From assembly GCF_019097855.1 (NCBI RefSeq), contig NZ_JAHRGL010000001.1, positions 62,001 to 126,000 of the forward strand: DNA of 64,000 nucleotides, given 5' to 3'. Position numbers and translations under genes: made by a program. Origin of the DNA: Geopseudomonas aromaticivorans (GTDB taxonomy: Bacteria; Pseudomonadota; Gammaproteobacteria; Pseudomonadales; Pseudomonadaceae). The notes beneath the pieces were generated by a model. The model was not told where the DNA came from and made no database searches. It saw only the letters and a program-made list of their open reading frames with translations. Shown here in pieces: positions 1 to 12,550 of this stretch (within the stretch, counting starts at the first letter, position 1; each line of letters begins with the position of its first letter).

Positions 1-313
1 CGGTCTGCGCGAGCACATCGACGTCGCGGACACAGCCGTACACCACGATGCCTTCCCAGCCGTTCTTCGCCGCCTTTTCGGCCAGCATATCGCCGAGCAG
101 GGCGCGGCGCAGCGAACCGCCGCCGTCGACCACCAGCACCTTGCCCTTGCCATTCAGGTCGACCTGCTCCTTGACCAGCGAGTTATCCTCGTAGCACTTG
201 ATGGTGACGATCTGGCCACCGAAGGAATCACGACCACCGAAGTTGCTGAACATCGGATCGACAACTTCGACATAGGGGTAGGCATCGCACAGATCGGGGG
301 TCACGTATTGCAT
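1..313 (-). CDS. rraA: RraA-family protein, 3' end cut by window edge
   Basis: The first 104 residues of an RraA-family protein (about 160 residues when complete) are visible; the rest lies beyond the window. The translation begins [18 protein letters not shown] and contains the [12 protein letters not shown] loop and the GCVRD segment that line the shared active-site/ligand cleft of this fold. An AAGGAA ribosome site sits 7 bases before the ATG. Family members either bind RNase E and inhibit its activity (E. coli RraA) or act as 4-hydroxy-4-methyl-2-oxoglutarate/oxaloacetate aldolases; the sequence here cannot decide between these. It is transcribed leftward, separated by 166 bp from the hydrolase gene on the same strand. 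Confidence 0.88.
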   Translation of the reverse strand, partial: MQYVTPDLCDAYPYVEVVDPMFSNFGGRDSFGGQIVTIKCYEDNSLVKEQVDLNGKGKVLVVDGGGSLRRALLGDMLAEKAAKNGWEGIVVYGCVRDVDVLAQT

Positions 314-479
314 GTCAGGTTCCTTGCGGTTAGAGATCGACGCCGATACGGTCGCCGTCGTGGACCGGCGACAACCGCAACAGCGGCGAACAGACAGCAT
401 TGATGGCACGACCGCTCGCCAGATCGAGCGACCGGGCCATCCTGCTGACGATCCTAGCCACAACGCCCCGCCAAGGGAA

Positions 480-1466
480 CTAGGCAAACGTAGCGGACGC
501 TTCTCCCGGCACCGCCGGCAGGTGCTGATGGCTCAGCCAGTGCAGCAGCAGCGGCCAGACTTCGCGCTGGGCGCCCCTGCTCGTCAGCAGAGCAGCATGC
601 CCGTAATCCTCGGCAAAGCCCTGGGCGCGCCCCAGACAGAGGAACTCGCGCGCCGGCGAAGCGAAACGCTCCAGCAACTGACGGCAGGCCGCTGATGCAG
701 CCGCCTGCTCACCTGCCCCGGCCAATGCCAGTACCGGCACCGTCACGTCCGCCAAGCCCGCCGCCCAATCCTCCTTGCCCTCGCCAAAGCGACCGAACAG
801 ACCGAACCAGCGCAGCCCCTCGCGCACCACGCCCGCCGGCTCGTCCTCCGGCCCCTGCCCCAGCCAGCCGGCGGCCACCTGCTCGCGACGGCGCAGCAAC
901 AGGCGTGCGCCCCAGTTCAGCGGCGGCAACTTCAGCGACCAGTGCAGACGGCTGATCTGGCAACCACACAGGGTCAGCGAGGCCACCTGGGCCGCGGCGA
1001 GATGCCCGCCGCCCAGCGCCGCAGCCAGGGTCAGCCCGCCCAGCGAATGCCCCAGCCAGTGCGCCGGCTTGCCGCACTGCTCGGCAATGAAGGCGGCAAT
1101 GGCCGGCAGGTCATAGCGGGCGTAGTCGGCCACCCGGTTATGGCGATAGCCCAGGTTGCGCGGGGACAGGCCGTGGCCGCGCATCTCCGCCAGCCATACA
1201 TCGAAGCCGGCGCGCGCCAGCCAGGCACCCAGGCCGTGGCCATTGGGCGTATGCCAGAAGCGCCGATTGGCGAAGCTGCCATGCAGCAACACCAGCGGTA
1301 CGCCCCGCGCGTTGACGGCATCGGCTCGCCCAAGGCGAGTCAGCGCCAACTCGACACTGGGATCCGGGCTGTTGTTGGGCTTGAGGAGGTAGACGTCTTC
1401 GGTCAGATCGCCGCGCAGCTCGGCACTGGCCAAGGCGACGGGAAAGAGTTTGCTGCTGCTTCGCAT
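480..1466 (-). CDS. alpha/beta fold hydrolase
   Basis: A 328-residue alpha/beta hydrolase of unknown substrate. The oxyanion strand LLHGS is near residue 61, the nucleophile elbow GHSLGG puts the serine at about residue 141, and a histidine in EDYGHAALL near residue 290 is the likely third triad member. No signal peptide is evident, so it is probably cytoplasmic. A GTG in frame 21 bases upstream lies at the edge of the T-run of the ppsA terminator, so the ATG at 1466 is preferred, though its ribosome site is weak. It follows ppsA on the same strand but is separated from it by that strong terminator, so it probably has its own promoter or depends on readthrough. It could be an esterase or a lipase-like enzyme. 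Confidence 0.8.
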   Translation of the reverse strand: MRSSSKLFPVALASAELRGDLTEDVYLLKPNNSPDPSVELALTRLGRADAVNARGVPLVLLHGSFANRRFWHTPNGHGLGAWLARAGFDVWLAEMRGHGLSPRNLGYRHNRVADYARYDLPAIAAFIAEQCGKPAHWLGHSLGGLTLAAALGGGHLAAAQVASLTLCGCQISRLHWSLKLPPLNWGARLLLRRREQVAAGWLGQGPEDEPAGVVREGLRWFGLFGRFGEGKEDWAAGLADVTVPVLALAGAGEQAAASAACRQLLERFASPAREFLCLGRAQGFAEDYGHAALLTSRGAQREVWPLLLHWLSHQHLPAVPGEASATFA

Positions 1467-1487
1467 GCTGTTCTTTTTCGCTTGCAC

Positions 1488-1513
1488 AAAAAAGGGCGGG
1501 ATTGCCCCGCCCT
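1488..1513 (-). terminator. intrinsic terminator of ppsA
   Basis: On the minus strand an 8-bp perfect stem AGGGCGGG/CCCGCCCT with a 5-base loop is followed directly by six T. It lies 29 bp downstream of the ppsA stop codon, in the short gap before the hydrolase gene. Confidence 0.9.
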
Positions 1514-1541
1514 CTCTGTTGTTACCTACTACGAATCAGAC

Positions 1542-3908
<2,367 letters not shown>

Positions 3909-4074
3909 GGTGACTTCTCCCCTAAGGTGTGTGCAGAAACCGCTTTTCATTCGAACCCATGCTTGTGGCCGGGCTCGGGAAAATAAGTAAAAATGCCGTC
4001 AAGACGGCGGAGGGCCAAGTACAGCCACTCCATAATTGTCGGGAATGATTCCCATCTTTTAGACCAGAGCGCCC
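3909..4074. promoter_or_regulatory. ppsA/ppsR divergent intergenic region with small dyad
   Basis: This 166-bp spacer must hold the promoters of both ppsA (leftward) and ppsR (rightward). It contains an inverted repeat GCCGTC-AA-GACGGC at 3995-4008, which could be an operator or a short hairpin. I see no convincing -35/-10 pair on either strand and no match to the Cra/FruR consensus. Confidence 0.4.
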
Positions 4075-4893
4075 ATGAAACGCACCGCTTTCTTCATTTC
4101 CGACGGCACCGGCATCACTGCCGAGACGCTTGGCCAGAGTCTGCTGGCGCAGTTTGAAAACATCAACTTCCACAAACTGACCCGACCGTACATCGATACT
4201 GCGGAAAAAGCGCAGGCAATGGTACAACAAATCAATGCAGCTGCCGAGGCTGACGGGGTGCGTCCGATCATCTTCGACACCATCGTCAACAGCGACATTC
4301 GCGAGGTGCTCTCGCACTGCAACGGCTTCATGGTGGACATCTTTTCCACCTTCCTGTCGCCGCTGGAGCAGGAGCTGACCGCACGCTCGTCCTACTCGGT
4401 GGGCAAGTCGCACTCGATCGCCCACAACCCCAACTACATGGAGCGCATCGACTCCGTGCACTTCGCCCTCGACAACGACGACGGCGCACGCACCCACTAC
4501 TACGGCAAGGCCGACCTGATCCTGGTCGGCGTGTCGCGCTGCGGCAAGACTCCGACCTGCCTGTACATGGCCCTGCAGTACGGTATCCGCGCCGCCAACT
4601 ACCCGCTGACCGAAGACGACATGGAACGCCTGCAACTGTCTGCCGTGCTCAAGGAGCACAAGGGCAAGCTGTTCGGCCTCACCATCGACCCCGACCGCCT
4701 GGCCGCGATCCGCAACGAGCGCAAGCCCAACAGCCGCTACGCCAGCTACGCCCAGTGCGAGTTCGAGGTGCGCGAGGTGGAAAACCTGTTCCGCCGCGAG
4801 AACATCCCCTTCATCAACTCCACGCACTTCTCCGTGGAAGAGATCGCCGCCAAGATCCTGGTGGAAAAAGGCGTCGAGCGACGTCTCAAGTAA
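4075..4893 (+). CDS. ppsR: PEP synthase regulatory protein (bifunctional kinase/pyrophosphorylase)
   Basis: A 272-residue DUF299-family protein. The family switches PEP synthase off by ADP-dependent phosphorylation of a threonine next to the catalytic histidine and switches it on again by phosphate-dependent removal. The P-loop GVSRCGKT occupies residues 152-159, and the N-terminus ([19 protein letters not shown]) is typical. Length and full-length similarity fit the PpsR branch rather than the pyruvate phosphate dikinase regulators of Firmicutes and plants. The gene is divergent from ppsA, its expected target, and ends at a strong hairpin terminator that it shares with the converging prp operon. 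Confidence 0.97.
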   Translation: MKRTAFFISDGTGITAETLGQSLLAQFENINFHKLTRPYIDTAEKAQAMVQQINAAAEADGVRPIIFDTIVNSDIREVLSHCNGFMVDIFSTFLSPLEQELTARSSYSVGKSHSIAHNPNYMERIDSVHFALDNDDGARTHYYGKADLILVGVSRCGKTPTCLYMALQYGIRAANYPLTEDDMERLQLSAVLKEHKGKLFGLTIDPDRLAAIRNERKPNSRYASYAQCEFEVREVENLFRRENIPFINSTHFSVEEIAAKILVEKGVERRLK

Positions 4894-4918
4894 GTCGCAC
4901 GAATACTCCCCGCAGAAA

Positions 4919-4948
4919 GCAAAGGCCCGAAAACTTTCGGGCCTTTGC
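4919..4948. terminator. bidirectional terminator between ppsR and prpF
   Basis: A hairpin GCAAAGGCCCGAAA / TTTCGGGCCTTTGC with a very short loop is followed by TTT-rich sequence on both strands. It lies 25 bp after the ppsR stop and 24 bp after the prpF stop on the opposite strand, so it can end both converging transcripts. Confidence 0.85.
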
Positions 4949-4972
4949 ATTTGGCACAGACGTCAGCACCGC

Positions 4973-6151
4973 TTAGAAAGCATCGCCCGGCACGCGAACG
5001 AAGCCTTCCATCAGCACACGCGCACTGCGGCTCATCACCGCCTTGGTGGCCGTCCACTCGCCGTCGACGATCTCGGCCGCCGCACCGACGCGCAGGGTGC
5101 CGGACGGATGACCGAAGGTAACCGCATCGCGCTGGCCACCACCGGCCGCCAGGTTGACCAGGGTGCCCGGTACCGCGGCAGCCGTGGCGATGGCCACCGA
5201 GGCGGTGCCCATCATCGCGTGGTGCAGCTTGCCCATCGACAGCGCGCGCACGCAGACGTCGATGTCGCCGGCCGCCACGGCCTTGCCGCTGGACGCCACG
5301 TAGTCGGTGGCCGGCGCGACGAAGGCGATCTTCGGCGTGTGCTGGCGGGCCGCCGCTTCGGCGATGTCGGCGATCAGGCCCATCTTCAGCGCACCGTAGG
5401 CGCGCATGGTCTCGAAACGGGCCAGCGCCTCGGCGTCGCTGTTGATGTCCTTCTGCAGCTCGGTACCGGTATAGCCGATATCGGCGGCATTGACGAAGAT
5501 GGTCGGAATGCCGGAGTTGATCATGGTGGCCTTGAAGGTGCCGACGCCCGGCACTTCCAGCTCGTCCACCAGATTGCCGGTGGGGAACATCGAGCCTTCG
5601 CCGTCGGCCGGATCCATGAACTCGATGACCACCTCGGCGGCCGGGAAGGTCACCCCGTCCAGCTCGAAGTCACCGGTTTCCTGCACTTCACCGTTGGTGA
5701 TCGGCACATGGGCGATGATGGTCTTGCCGATGTTCTTCTGCCAGATACGCACGGTGCAGATGCCGTTGTGCGGGATGCGCGCGGCATCGACCAGACCACC
5801 GGAGATGGCGAAGGCACCGACCGCCGCGGTCAGGTTGCCGCAGTTGCCCGACCAGTCGACGAACGCCTTGTTGATCGCTACCTGACCGAACAGGTAGTCG
5901 ACATCGTGATCCGGCTGCTCGCTCTTGGCGACGATCACGGTCTTGGAGGTGCTGGAGGTGGCGCCGCCCATGCCGTCGATCTGCTGGCCGTACGGGTCGG
6001 GGCTGCCGATCACGCGCAGCAGCAGCGCATCGCGCGCCGCGCCGGGCACCTGGCAGCGCTCGGGCAGGTCCTGCAGGCGGAAGAACACACCCTTGCTGGT
6101 GCCGCCACGGATGTAGGTGGCGGGAACCTTGATCTGGGGTACAGAAGCCAT
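4973..6151 (-). CDS. prpF: 2-methylaconitate cis-trans isomerase PrpF
   Basis: A 392-residue PrpF, the partner of AcnD in the 2-methylcitrate cycle. AcnD makes trans-2-methylaconitate and PrpF isomerises it to the cis form that is then hydrated to 2-methylisocitrate. The fold is related to diaminopimelate epimerase. IRGGTSKGVFF at residues 14-24, Lys70 and Cys104 (in SGNCGNL) match the substrate-binding and catalytic positions known from characterised PrpF. It is the last gene of the leftward prp operon, 113 bp after acnD, and that gap carries a 10-bp hairpin. I recall a prpD gene following in P. aeruginosa; here the next gene is ppsR on the other strand. Confidence 0.96.
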   Translation of the reverse strand: MASVPQIKVPATYIRGGTSKGVFFRLQDLPERCQVPGAARDALLLRVIGSPDPYGQQIDGMGGATSSTSKTVIVAKSEQPDHDVDYLFGQVAINKAFVDWSGNCGNLTAAVGAFAISGGLVDAARIPHNGICTVRIWQKNIGKTIIAHVPITNGEVQETGDFELDGVTFPAAEVVIEFMDPADGEGSMFPTGNLVDELEVPGVGTFKATMINSGIPTIFVNAADIGYTGTELQKDINSDAEALARFETMRAYGALKMGLIADIAEAAARQHTPKIAFVAPATDYVASSGKAVAAGDIDVCVRALSMGKLHHAMMGTASVAIATAAAVPGTLVNLAAGGGQRDAVTFGHPSGTLRVGAAAEIVDGEWTATKAVMSRSARVLMEGFVRVPGDAF

Positions 6152-6172
6152 GGGAATCTTGTCCTCATGAAA

Positions 6173-6196
6173 CCGTGCTGCCGGACGGCAGCACGG
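6173..6196 (-). other. intercistronic hairpin between acnD and prpF
   Basis: A perfect 10-bp stem CCGTGCTGCC / GGCAGCACGG closes a GGAC tetraloop. It has no downstream T-run on the minus strand, so it is unlikely to be a full intrinsic terminator. It could protect the upstream mRNA end or reduce expression of prpF relative to acnD. Confidence 0.7.
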
Positions 6197-6264
6197 GAAA
6201 GAAAATGCGCGGGACTGCCCGCCGCGCCCTGCCCTATGGCACAGAGCGGCGGACAGACACCGGA

Positions 6265-8868
<2,604 letters not shown>

Positions 8869-8869
8869 C

Positions 8870-10033
8870 TTATTTGCGGTCCTTGAGCGGCACGAACTTC
8901 AGGTCCTCGGGACCGACGTAGTTGGCGCTCGGGCGAATGATCTTGCCGTCGATACGCTGCTCGATGACATGGGACGACCAGCCGGAGGTGCGCGCGATCA
9001 CGAACAGCGGAGTGAACATGGCGGTGGGCACGCCCATCATGTGGTAGCTGACGGCGCTGAACCAATCCAGGTTGGGGAACATCTTCTTGATTTCCCACAT
9101 CACGCTTTCGAGGCGCTCGGCGATGTCGAACATCTTGGTGCTGCCCTGCTCGGCGCTGAGCTCGCGAGCGACTTCCTTGATCACCTTGTTGCGCGGGTCG
9201 GCGACGGTGTAGACCGGGTGACCGAAGCCGATGACGACCTCCTTCCTCTCGACGCGGGCACGGATGTCGGCCTCGGCCTCGTCCGGATTGTCGTAGCGCT
9301 TCTGGATCTCGAAGGCCACTTCATTGGCGCCGCCATGCTTGGGCCCGCGCAGTGCACCGATGGCGCCGGTGATGCAGGAGAACATGTCGGAGCCGGTGCC
9401 GGCGATCACCCGCGAGGTGAAGGTGGAGGCGTTGAATTCGTGCTCGGCGTACAGGTTCAGCGAGGTGTGCATGGCGCGCACCCAGGAGTCGCGCGGCTTC
9501 ACGCCGTGCAGCAGGTGCAGGAAGTGGCCGCCGATGGAATCGTCGTCGGTTTCCACCTCGATGCGCTTGCCGTTGTGGCTGAAGTGGTACCAGTACAGCA
9601 GCATGGAACCCAGCGATGCCATCAGCTTGTCGGCGATGTCACGAGCGCCCGGGTGGTTGTGATCGTCCTTCTCCGGCGACAGGCAGCCGAGCACCGAGGT
9701 ACCGGTGCGCATCACGTCCATCGGGTGGGCGGAGGGCGGCAGCTGCTCGAGGGCGGCTTTCACGCCAGCCGGCAGGCCGCGCAGGGACTTCAGCTTGGTC
9801 TTGTAGCTGGCCAGTTCGGCGACGTTGGGCAGCTTGCCATGCACCAGCAGGTGGGCGATCTCCTCGAACTCGCAGGTGGAGGCGACGTCGAGGATGTCAT
9901 AGCCGCGGTAGTGCAGATCGTTGCCGCTGCGACCCACGGTGCACAGGGCGGTATTGCCGGCAGTGGTGCCGCTCAGGGCGACGGATTTCTTCGGCTTGAA
10001 GCCAACGGTGGTGGTTTCTACGGTAGCGGTCAT
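8870..10033 (-). CDS. prpC: 2-methylcitrate synthase
   Basis: A 387-residue citrate-synthase-family enzyme that condenses propionyl-CoA with oxaloacetate to 2-methylcitrate. The catalytic residues of the family are present: His233 in PKHGGANE, His272 in GFGHPVYT and Asp323 in NLDWFSAV. The length is that of the short type II-like methylcitrate synthases and the operon context (prpB upstream, acnD downstream) supports the propionate role over general citrate synthase. An AGGAGA ribosome site stands before the ATG. The 79-bp leader between prpB and prpC holds a 12-bp hairpin and an A-rich stretch resembling a Crc/Hfq target. Confidence 0.97.
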   Translation of the reverse strand: MTATVETTTVGFKPKKSVALSGTTAGNTALCTVGRSGNDLHYRGYDILDVASTCEFEEIAHLLVHGKLPNVAELASYKTKLKSLRGLPAGVKAALEQLPPSAHPMDVMRTGTSVLGCLSPEKDDHNHPGARDIADKLMASLGSMLLYWYHFSHNGKRIEVETDDDSIGGHFLHLLHGVKPRDSWVRAMHTSLNLYAEHEFNASTFTSRVIAGTGSDMFSCITGAIGALRGPKHGGANEVAFEIQKRYDNPDEAEADIRARVERKEVVIGFGHPVYTVADPRNKVIKEVARELSAEQGSTKMFDIAERLESVMWEIKKMFPNLDWFSAVSYHMMGVPTAMFTPLFVIARTSGWSSHVIEQRIDGKIIRPSANYVGPEDLKFVPLKDRK

Positions 10034-10064
10034 CGCTGGTATCTCCTAATCCGGTTGGATATTG

Positions 10065-10077
10065 CTCTTGTTTTCTT
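10065..10077 (-). promoter_or_regulatory. candidate Crc/Hfq A-rich motif upstream of prpC
   Basis: The mRNA would read AAGAAAACAAGAG, two overlapping near-matches to the AAnAAnAA target of the Pseudomonas Crc/Hfq complex. It lies about 32-44 bases before the prpC start, further from the ribosome site than most known targets, so the assignment is tentative. Confidence 0.3.
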
Positions 10078-10078
10078 C

Positions 10079-10106
10079 CCCTGGCCGGCCGGCAGGCCGG
10101 CCAGGG
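10079..10106 (-). other. large intercistronic hairpin between prpB and prpC
   Basis: A perfect 12-bp G/C stem CCCTGGCCGGCC / GGCCGGCCAGGG closes a four-base loop, starting 7 bp after the prpB stop. No T-run follows on the minus strand, so it should not terminate by itself. It could stabilise the prpB message or be an isolated repetitive palindrome. Confidence 0.75.
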
Positions 10107-10112
10107 TGCCGG

Positions 10113-10997
10113 TCACTTCTTGGCGGCGAACAGCGCGTCGAGCTTCTGCTCGAAGGCGTGGTAGCCGATGCGATCGTACAGCTCGACGCGGGTCTGCATC
10201 AGCTCGATCACGTCCTTCTGGTGGCCGTTTTGGCGGATCGAGGTGTAGACGGCCTCAGCGGCCTTGTTGGCGGCGCGGAAGGCGGACAGCGGATACAGCT
10301 GGATGGCCACGCCGACCGAGGCCAGCTCGTCGCGCGAGAACAGCGGGGTGGCGCCGAACTCGGTGATGTTGGCGAGGATCGGCACGTTCAGTGCGTCGAC
10401 GAAGCGCTTGTAGGTCGGCAGGTCGTAGGCGGCCTCGGCGAAGATGGCGTCGGCGCCAGCCTCGACGTAGCGCTGGCAACGCTCGATGGCGGCGTCCACG
10501 CCCTCGGCCTGGATGGCGTCGGTACGCGCGATCAGGAAGAAGTTCGGATCGGTCTTGGCATCGGCAGCGGCCTTGACGCGGTCGGCCATCTCCTCGGTGG
10601 AAACGATTTCCTTGCCCGGACGGTGGCCGCAACGCTTGGCGCCGACCTGGTCCTCGATGTGCGCGGCGGCGGCGCCGGCCTTGATCAGACTCTTGACGGT
10701 GCGCTCGATGTTGAAGGCGCTCGGACCGAAGCCGGTGTCGATGTCCACCAGCAGCGGCAGGTCGCAGACGTCAGTGATACGGCGCACGTCGGTGAGCACG
10801 TCATCCAGGGTGTTGATGCCCAGGTCCGGCAGGCCCAGCGAGCCGGCGGCCACGCCGCCACCGGACAGGTAGATCGCCTTGAAGCCTGCGCGTTTGGCCA
10901 GCAGCGCGTGGTTGGCGTTGATCGCGCCGATCACTTGCAGCGGATGCTCGTTGGCGATGGCTTCGCGGAACAGCTGACCGGGAGTCTTGTTACTCAT
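10113..10997 (-). CDS. prpB: methylisocitrate lyase
   Basis: A 294-residue isocitrate-lyase-family TIM barrel that cleaves 2-methylisocitrate to pyruvate and succinate, the last step of the 2-methylcitrate cycle. The signature loop KRCGH carries the catalytic Cys123. The N-terminus [24 protein letters not shown] is typical of PrpB and the length is that of the lyase acting on methylisocitrate, not the longer isocitrate lyases. Its ATG overlaps the stop of the upstream gntR regulator (ATGA), indicating translational coupling at the head of the operon. Confidence 0.97.
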   Translation of the reverse strand: MSNKTPGQLFREAIANEHPLQVIGAINANHALLAKRAGFKAIYLSGGGVAAGSLGLPDLGINTLDDVLTDVRRITDVCDLPLLVDIDTGFGPSAFNIERTVKSLIKAGAAAAHIEDQVGAKRCGHRPGKEIVSTEEMADRVKAAADAKTDPNFFLIARTDAIQAEGVDAAIERCQRYVEAGADAIFAEAAYDLPTYKRFVDALNVPILANITEFGATPLFSRDELASVGVAIQLYPLSAFRAANKAAEAVYTSIRQNGHQKDVIELMQTRVELYDRIGYHAFEQKLDALFAAKK

Positions 10998-11713
10998 GAC
11001 TTACCTCGTTGCGTGACGTGCTTGTGGGTAGCGCCCTGGTAGTGACGCGCAATGTTTTTCTTCGATGCGGCGATATGACGGCGCATCAGCAACTCGGCCA
11101 GTTCGCCGTCACGGGCGGCGATGGCATCGAGAATGCGGTGGTGCTCGGTAAAGGCCTGCTGCGGACGGTTCGGCGTGGCGGAGAACTGGATGCGATACAT
11201 GCGCACCAGCTGATACAGCTCGTTGCACAGCAGGTTGCTCAGGGTGCGGTTGCCGCTGCCCTGGATGATCCGGTAATGGAAGTCGAAATCGCCTTCCTGC
11301 TGGTAGTAGCCGCGCCCGGCCCGGAAGGCCTCGTCGCTCTGGTGGGTTTCCAGCACATGGCGCAGGTCGTCGATCTCTGCTTGACTCATGCGCTCGGCGG
11401 CCAGGCGACAGGCCATGCCCTCCAGCGACTCGCGGATCTCGTACAGTTCGACCAGTTCGGCCTGGGTCAGCGACACCACCCGCGCCCCGACATGTGGCAC
11501 CCGCACCAGCAGGCGCTGCCCTTCCAGGCGGCGGATGGCCTCGCGCAGCGGACCACGACTGATGCCATAGGCACGCGCCAGCTCGGGTTCGGATATCTTG
11601 CTACCGGGAGCGATATCGCCACGCACGATGGCCGACTGGATACGCTGGAACACATGATCCGAGAGCGTACCAACCTCTTCGTCCACAATCTGGGGTTCTG
11701 CAGCAGCCATCAT
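10994..11713 (-). CDS. GntR/FCD-family regulator of the prp operon
   Basis: A 239-residue regulator: an N-terminal winged helix-turn-helix (about residues 15-80, with [22 protein letters not shown]) followed by an all-helical FCD ligand domain to about residue 215. It is the first gene of its own operon, followed by prpB with ATGA overlap, so it probably autoregulates and represses the propionate genes, with a methylcitrate-cycle intermediate as likely effector (inference). The open frame extends upstream to a TTG at 11767, but that extension would begin between the -35 and -10 boxes and run through an operator-like site, so the ATG at 11713 (or the next codon) is preferred. Confidence 0.88.
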   Translation of the reverse strand: MMAAAEPQIVDEEVGTLSDHVFQRIQSAIVRGDIAPGSKISEPELARAYGISRGPLREAIRRLEGQRLLVRVPHVGARVVSLTQAELVELYEIRESLEGMACRLAAERMSQAEIDDLRHVLETHQSDEAFRAGRGYYQQEGDFDFHYRIIQGSGNRTLSNLLCNELYQLVRMYRIQFSATPNRPQQAFTEHHRILDAIAARDGELAELLMRRHIAASKKNIARHYQGATHKHVTQRGKS

Positions 11714-11726
11714 ATTGTCGACACAT
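11714..11726. promoter_or_regulatory. second prp operator half (imperfect palindrome)
   Basis: On the plus strand ATTGTCGACACAT, an imperfect copy of the ATTGTCGACAAT core found upstream. It sits between the predicted transcription start and the gntR start codon. Its GTCGAC centre is 74 bp (about seven helical turns) from that of the other site. Confidence 0.6.
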
Positions 11727-11745
11727 TGATTGATCGGATGACCAA

Positions 11746-11774
11746 AAACTACGACCAGCCTCCGCAAATGTCAA
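11746..11774 (-). promoter_or_regulatory. predicted sigma-70 promoter of the prp operon
   Basis: On the minus strand a perfect -35 box TTGACA (11774-11769), a 17-bp spacer and a weak -10 box TAGTTT (11751-11746). Two TTGTCGAC-type operator sites flank it, one upstream of -35 and one downstream of the start of transcription. Confidence 0.6.
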
Positions 11775-11785
11775 ACCCCCTTAGA

Positions 11786-11801
11786 CGATTGTCGACAATC
11801 G
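11786..11801. promoter_or_regulatory. palindromic operator for the prp GntR regulator
   Basis: CGATTGTCGACAATCG is a perfect 16-bp palindrome. Its core T-GT-N-N-AC-A layout fits the general recognition pattern of FadR/FCD-type GntR proteins. It is about 12 bp upstream of the predicted -35 box of the prp operon. Confidence 0.75.
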
Positions 11802-12008
11802 GCCGGAAAGCGCCAACCCTGCCACACCCCATGCACGCCCCTGCATATAAGCCGCACCCGGCGCCCGCAAGCGCGCCCCCGACTGTCGCCGGACCACTGG
11901 TCGCATGCTAGAATCCGAGCCGCCCAGCGGTTGCCGAGCCCGCGATAACGCTCCGTGCGCTATCCCCCCGCTTGCTGCGCCCCCATCACGCCTTAACGAA
12001 CGGGACCC

Positions 12009-12545
12009 ATGAGACTCAAGCCACTCGTCCTGCTACTCAGCCTGCTGTTGCCCTGCGGCCTTGGCTTCGCGGCGGAAAAAACCGTTTACGGCCTGCACGA
12101 ATATGCTCGCCTGCAGGAACTCGGCACGGTTCTGGCTGCCAAACTCGACACCGGCGCCAAGACCGCCTCGCTCAGCGCCCACAACATCAAGCGCTTCAAG
12201 CGCAATGGCGAGCCTTGGGTGCGTTTCACCCCCGGCAGCGATGACAACGACAACACGGTGATCGAGAAACCGCTGGCGCGCATCAGCAAGATCAAGCGCC
12301 GGGCCGGCGACTTCGATCCCGACGAAGGCAAGACCTACACCGCAAGACCCGTAATCGAACTGGATGTCTGCATGGGCACTGCGCTACGCACCATCGAAGT
12401 CAACCTCACCGACCGCAGCTCCTTCGAATACCCGCTCCTGATCGGCTCCGACGCCCTCAAGCGATTCGGGGCCCTGGTCGACCCCAGCCTCAAGTACGCC
12501 GCCGGCCAACCCGGCTGCCCCAACGTTGCACCCTCCGACGAGTAA
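12009..12545 (+). CDS. secreted retropepsin-like aspartic protease (PF05618 family)
   Basis: A 178-residue protein with a signal peptide (residues 1 to about 21, ending LGFAA) and a DTGA motif at residues 47-50 within AKLDTGAKTASLSA, the aspartic-protease signature of a family long annotated as putative ATP-dependent zinc protease. It would act in the periplasm. It is followed after 5 bp by the inactive-transglutaminase/7TM gene and then an ATP-grasp ligase, an association that suggests one pathway making and trimming a peptide or amide product. The substrate is unknown. A single DTG motif implies a homodimeric active site as in retroviral proteases (inference). Confidence 0.85.
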   Translation: MRLKPLVLLLSLLLPCGLGFAAEKTVYGLHEYARLQELGTVLAAKLDTGAKTASLSAHNIKRFKRNGEPWVRFTPGSDDNDNTVIEKPLARISKIKRRAGDFDPDEGKTYTARPVIELDVCMGTALRTIEVNLTDRSSFEYPLLIGSDALKRFGALVDPSLKYAAGQPGCPNVAPSDE

Positions 12546-12550
12546 AGTTG

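Noticed and set aside
1467-1487. GTG start for the alpha/beta hydrolase at 1487
   Set aside because: It lies at the very edge of the ppsA terminator T-run; the ATG at 1466 is preferred.
3995-4008. Dyad GCCGTC-AA-GACGGC as a Cra/FruR operator
   Set aside because: It does not match the Cra consensus and is too short to assign; kept only as an unassigned dyad in the ppsA/ppsR gap.
11714-11767. Extended start for the GntR regulator at a TTG (11767)
   Set aside because: The extension starts between the predicted -35 and -10 boxes and runs through an operator, so it is very unlikely to be translated.
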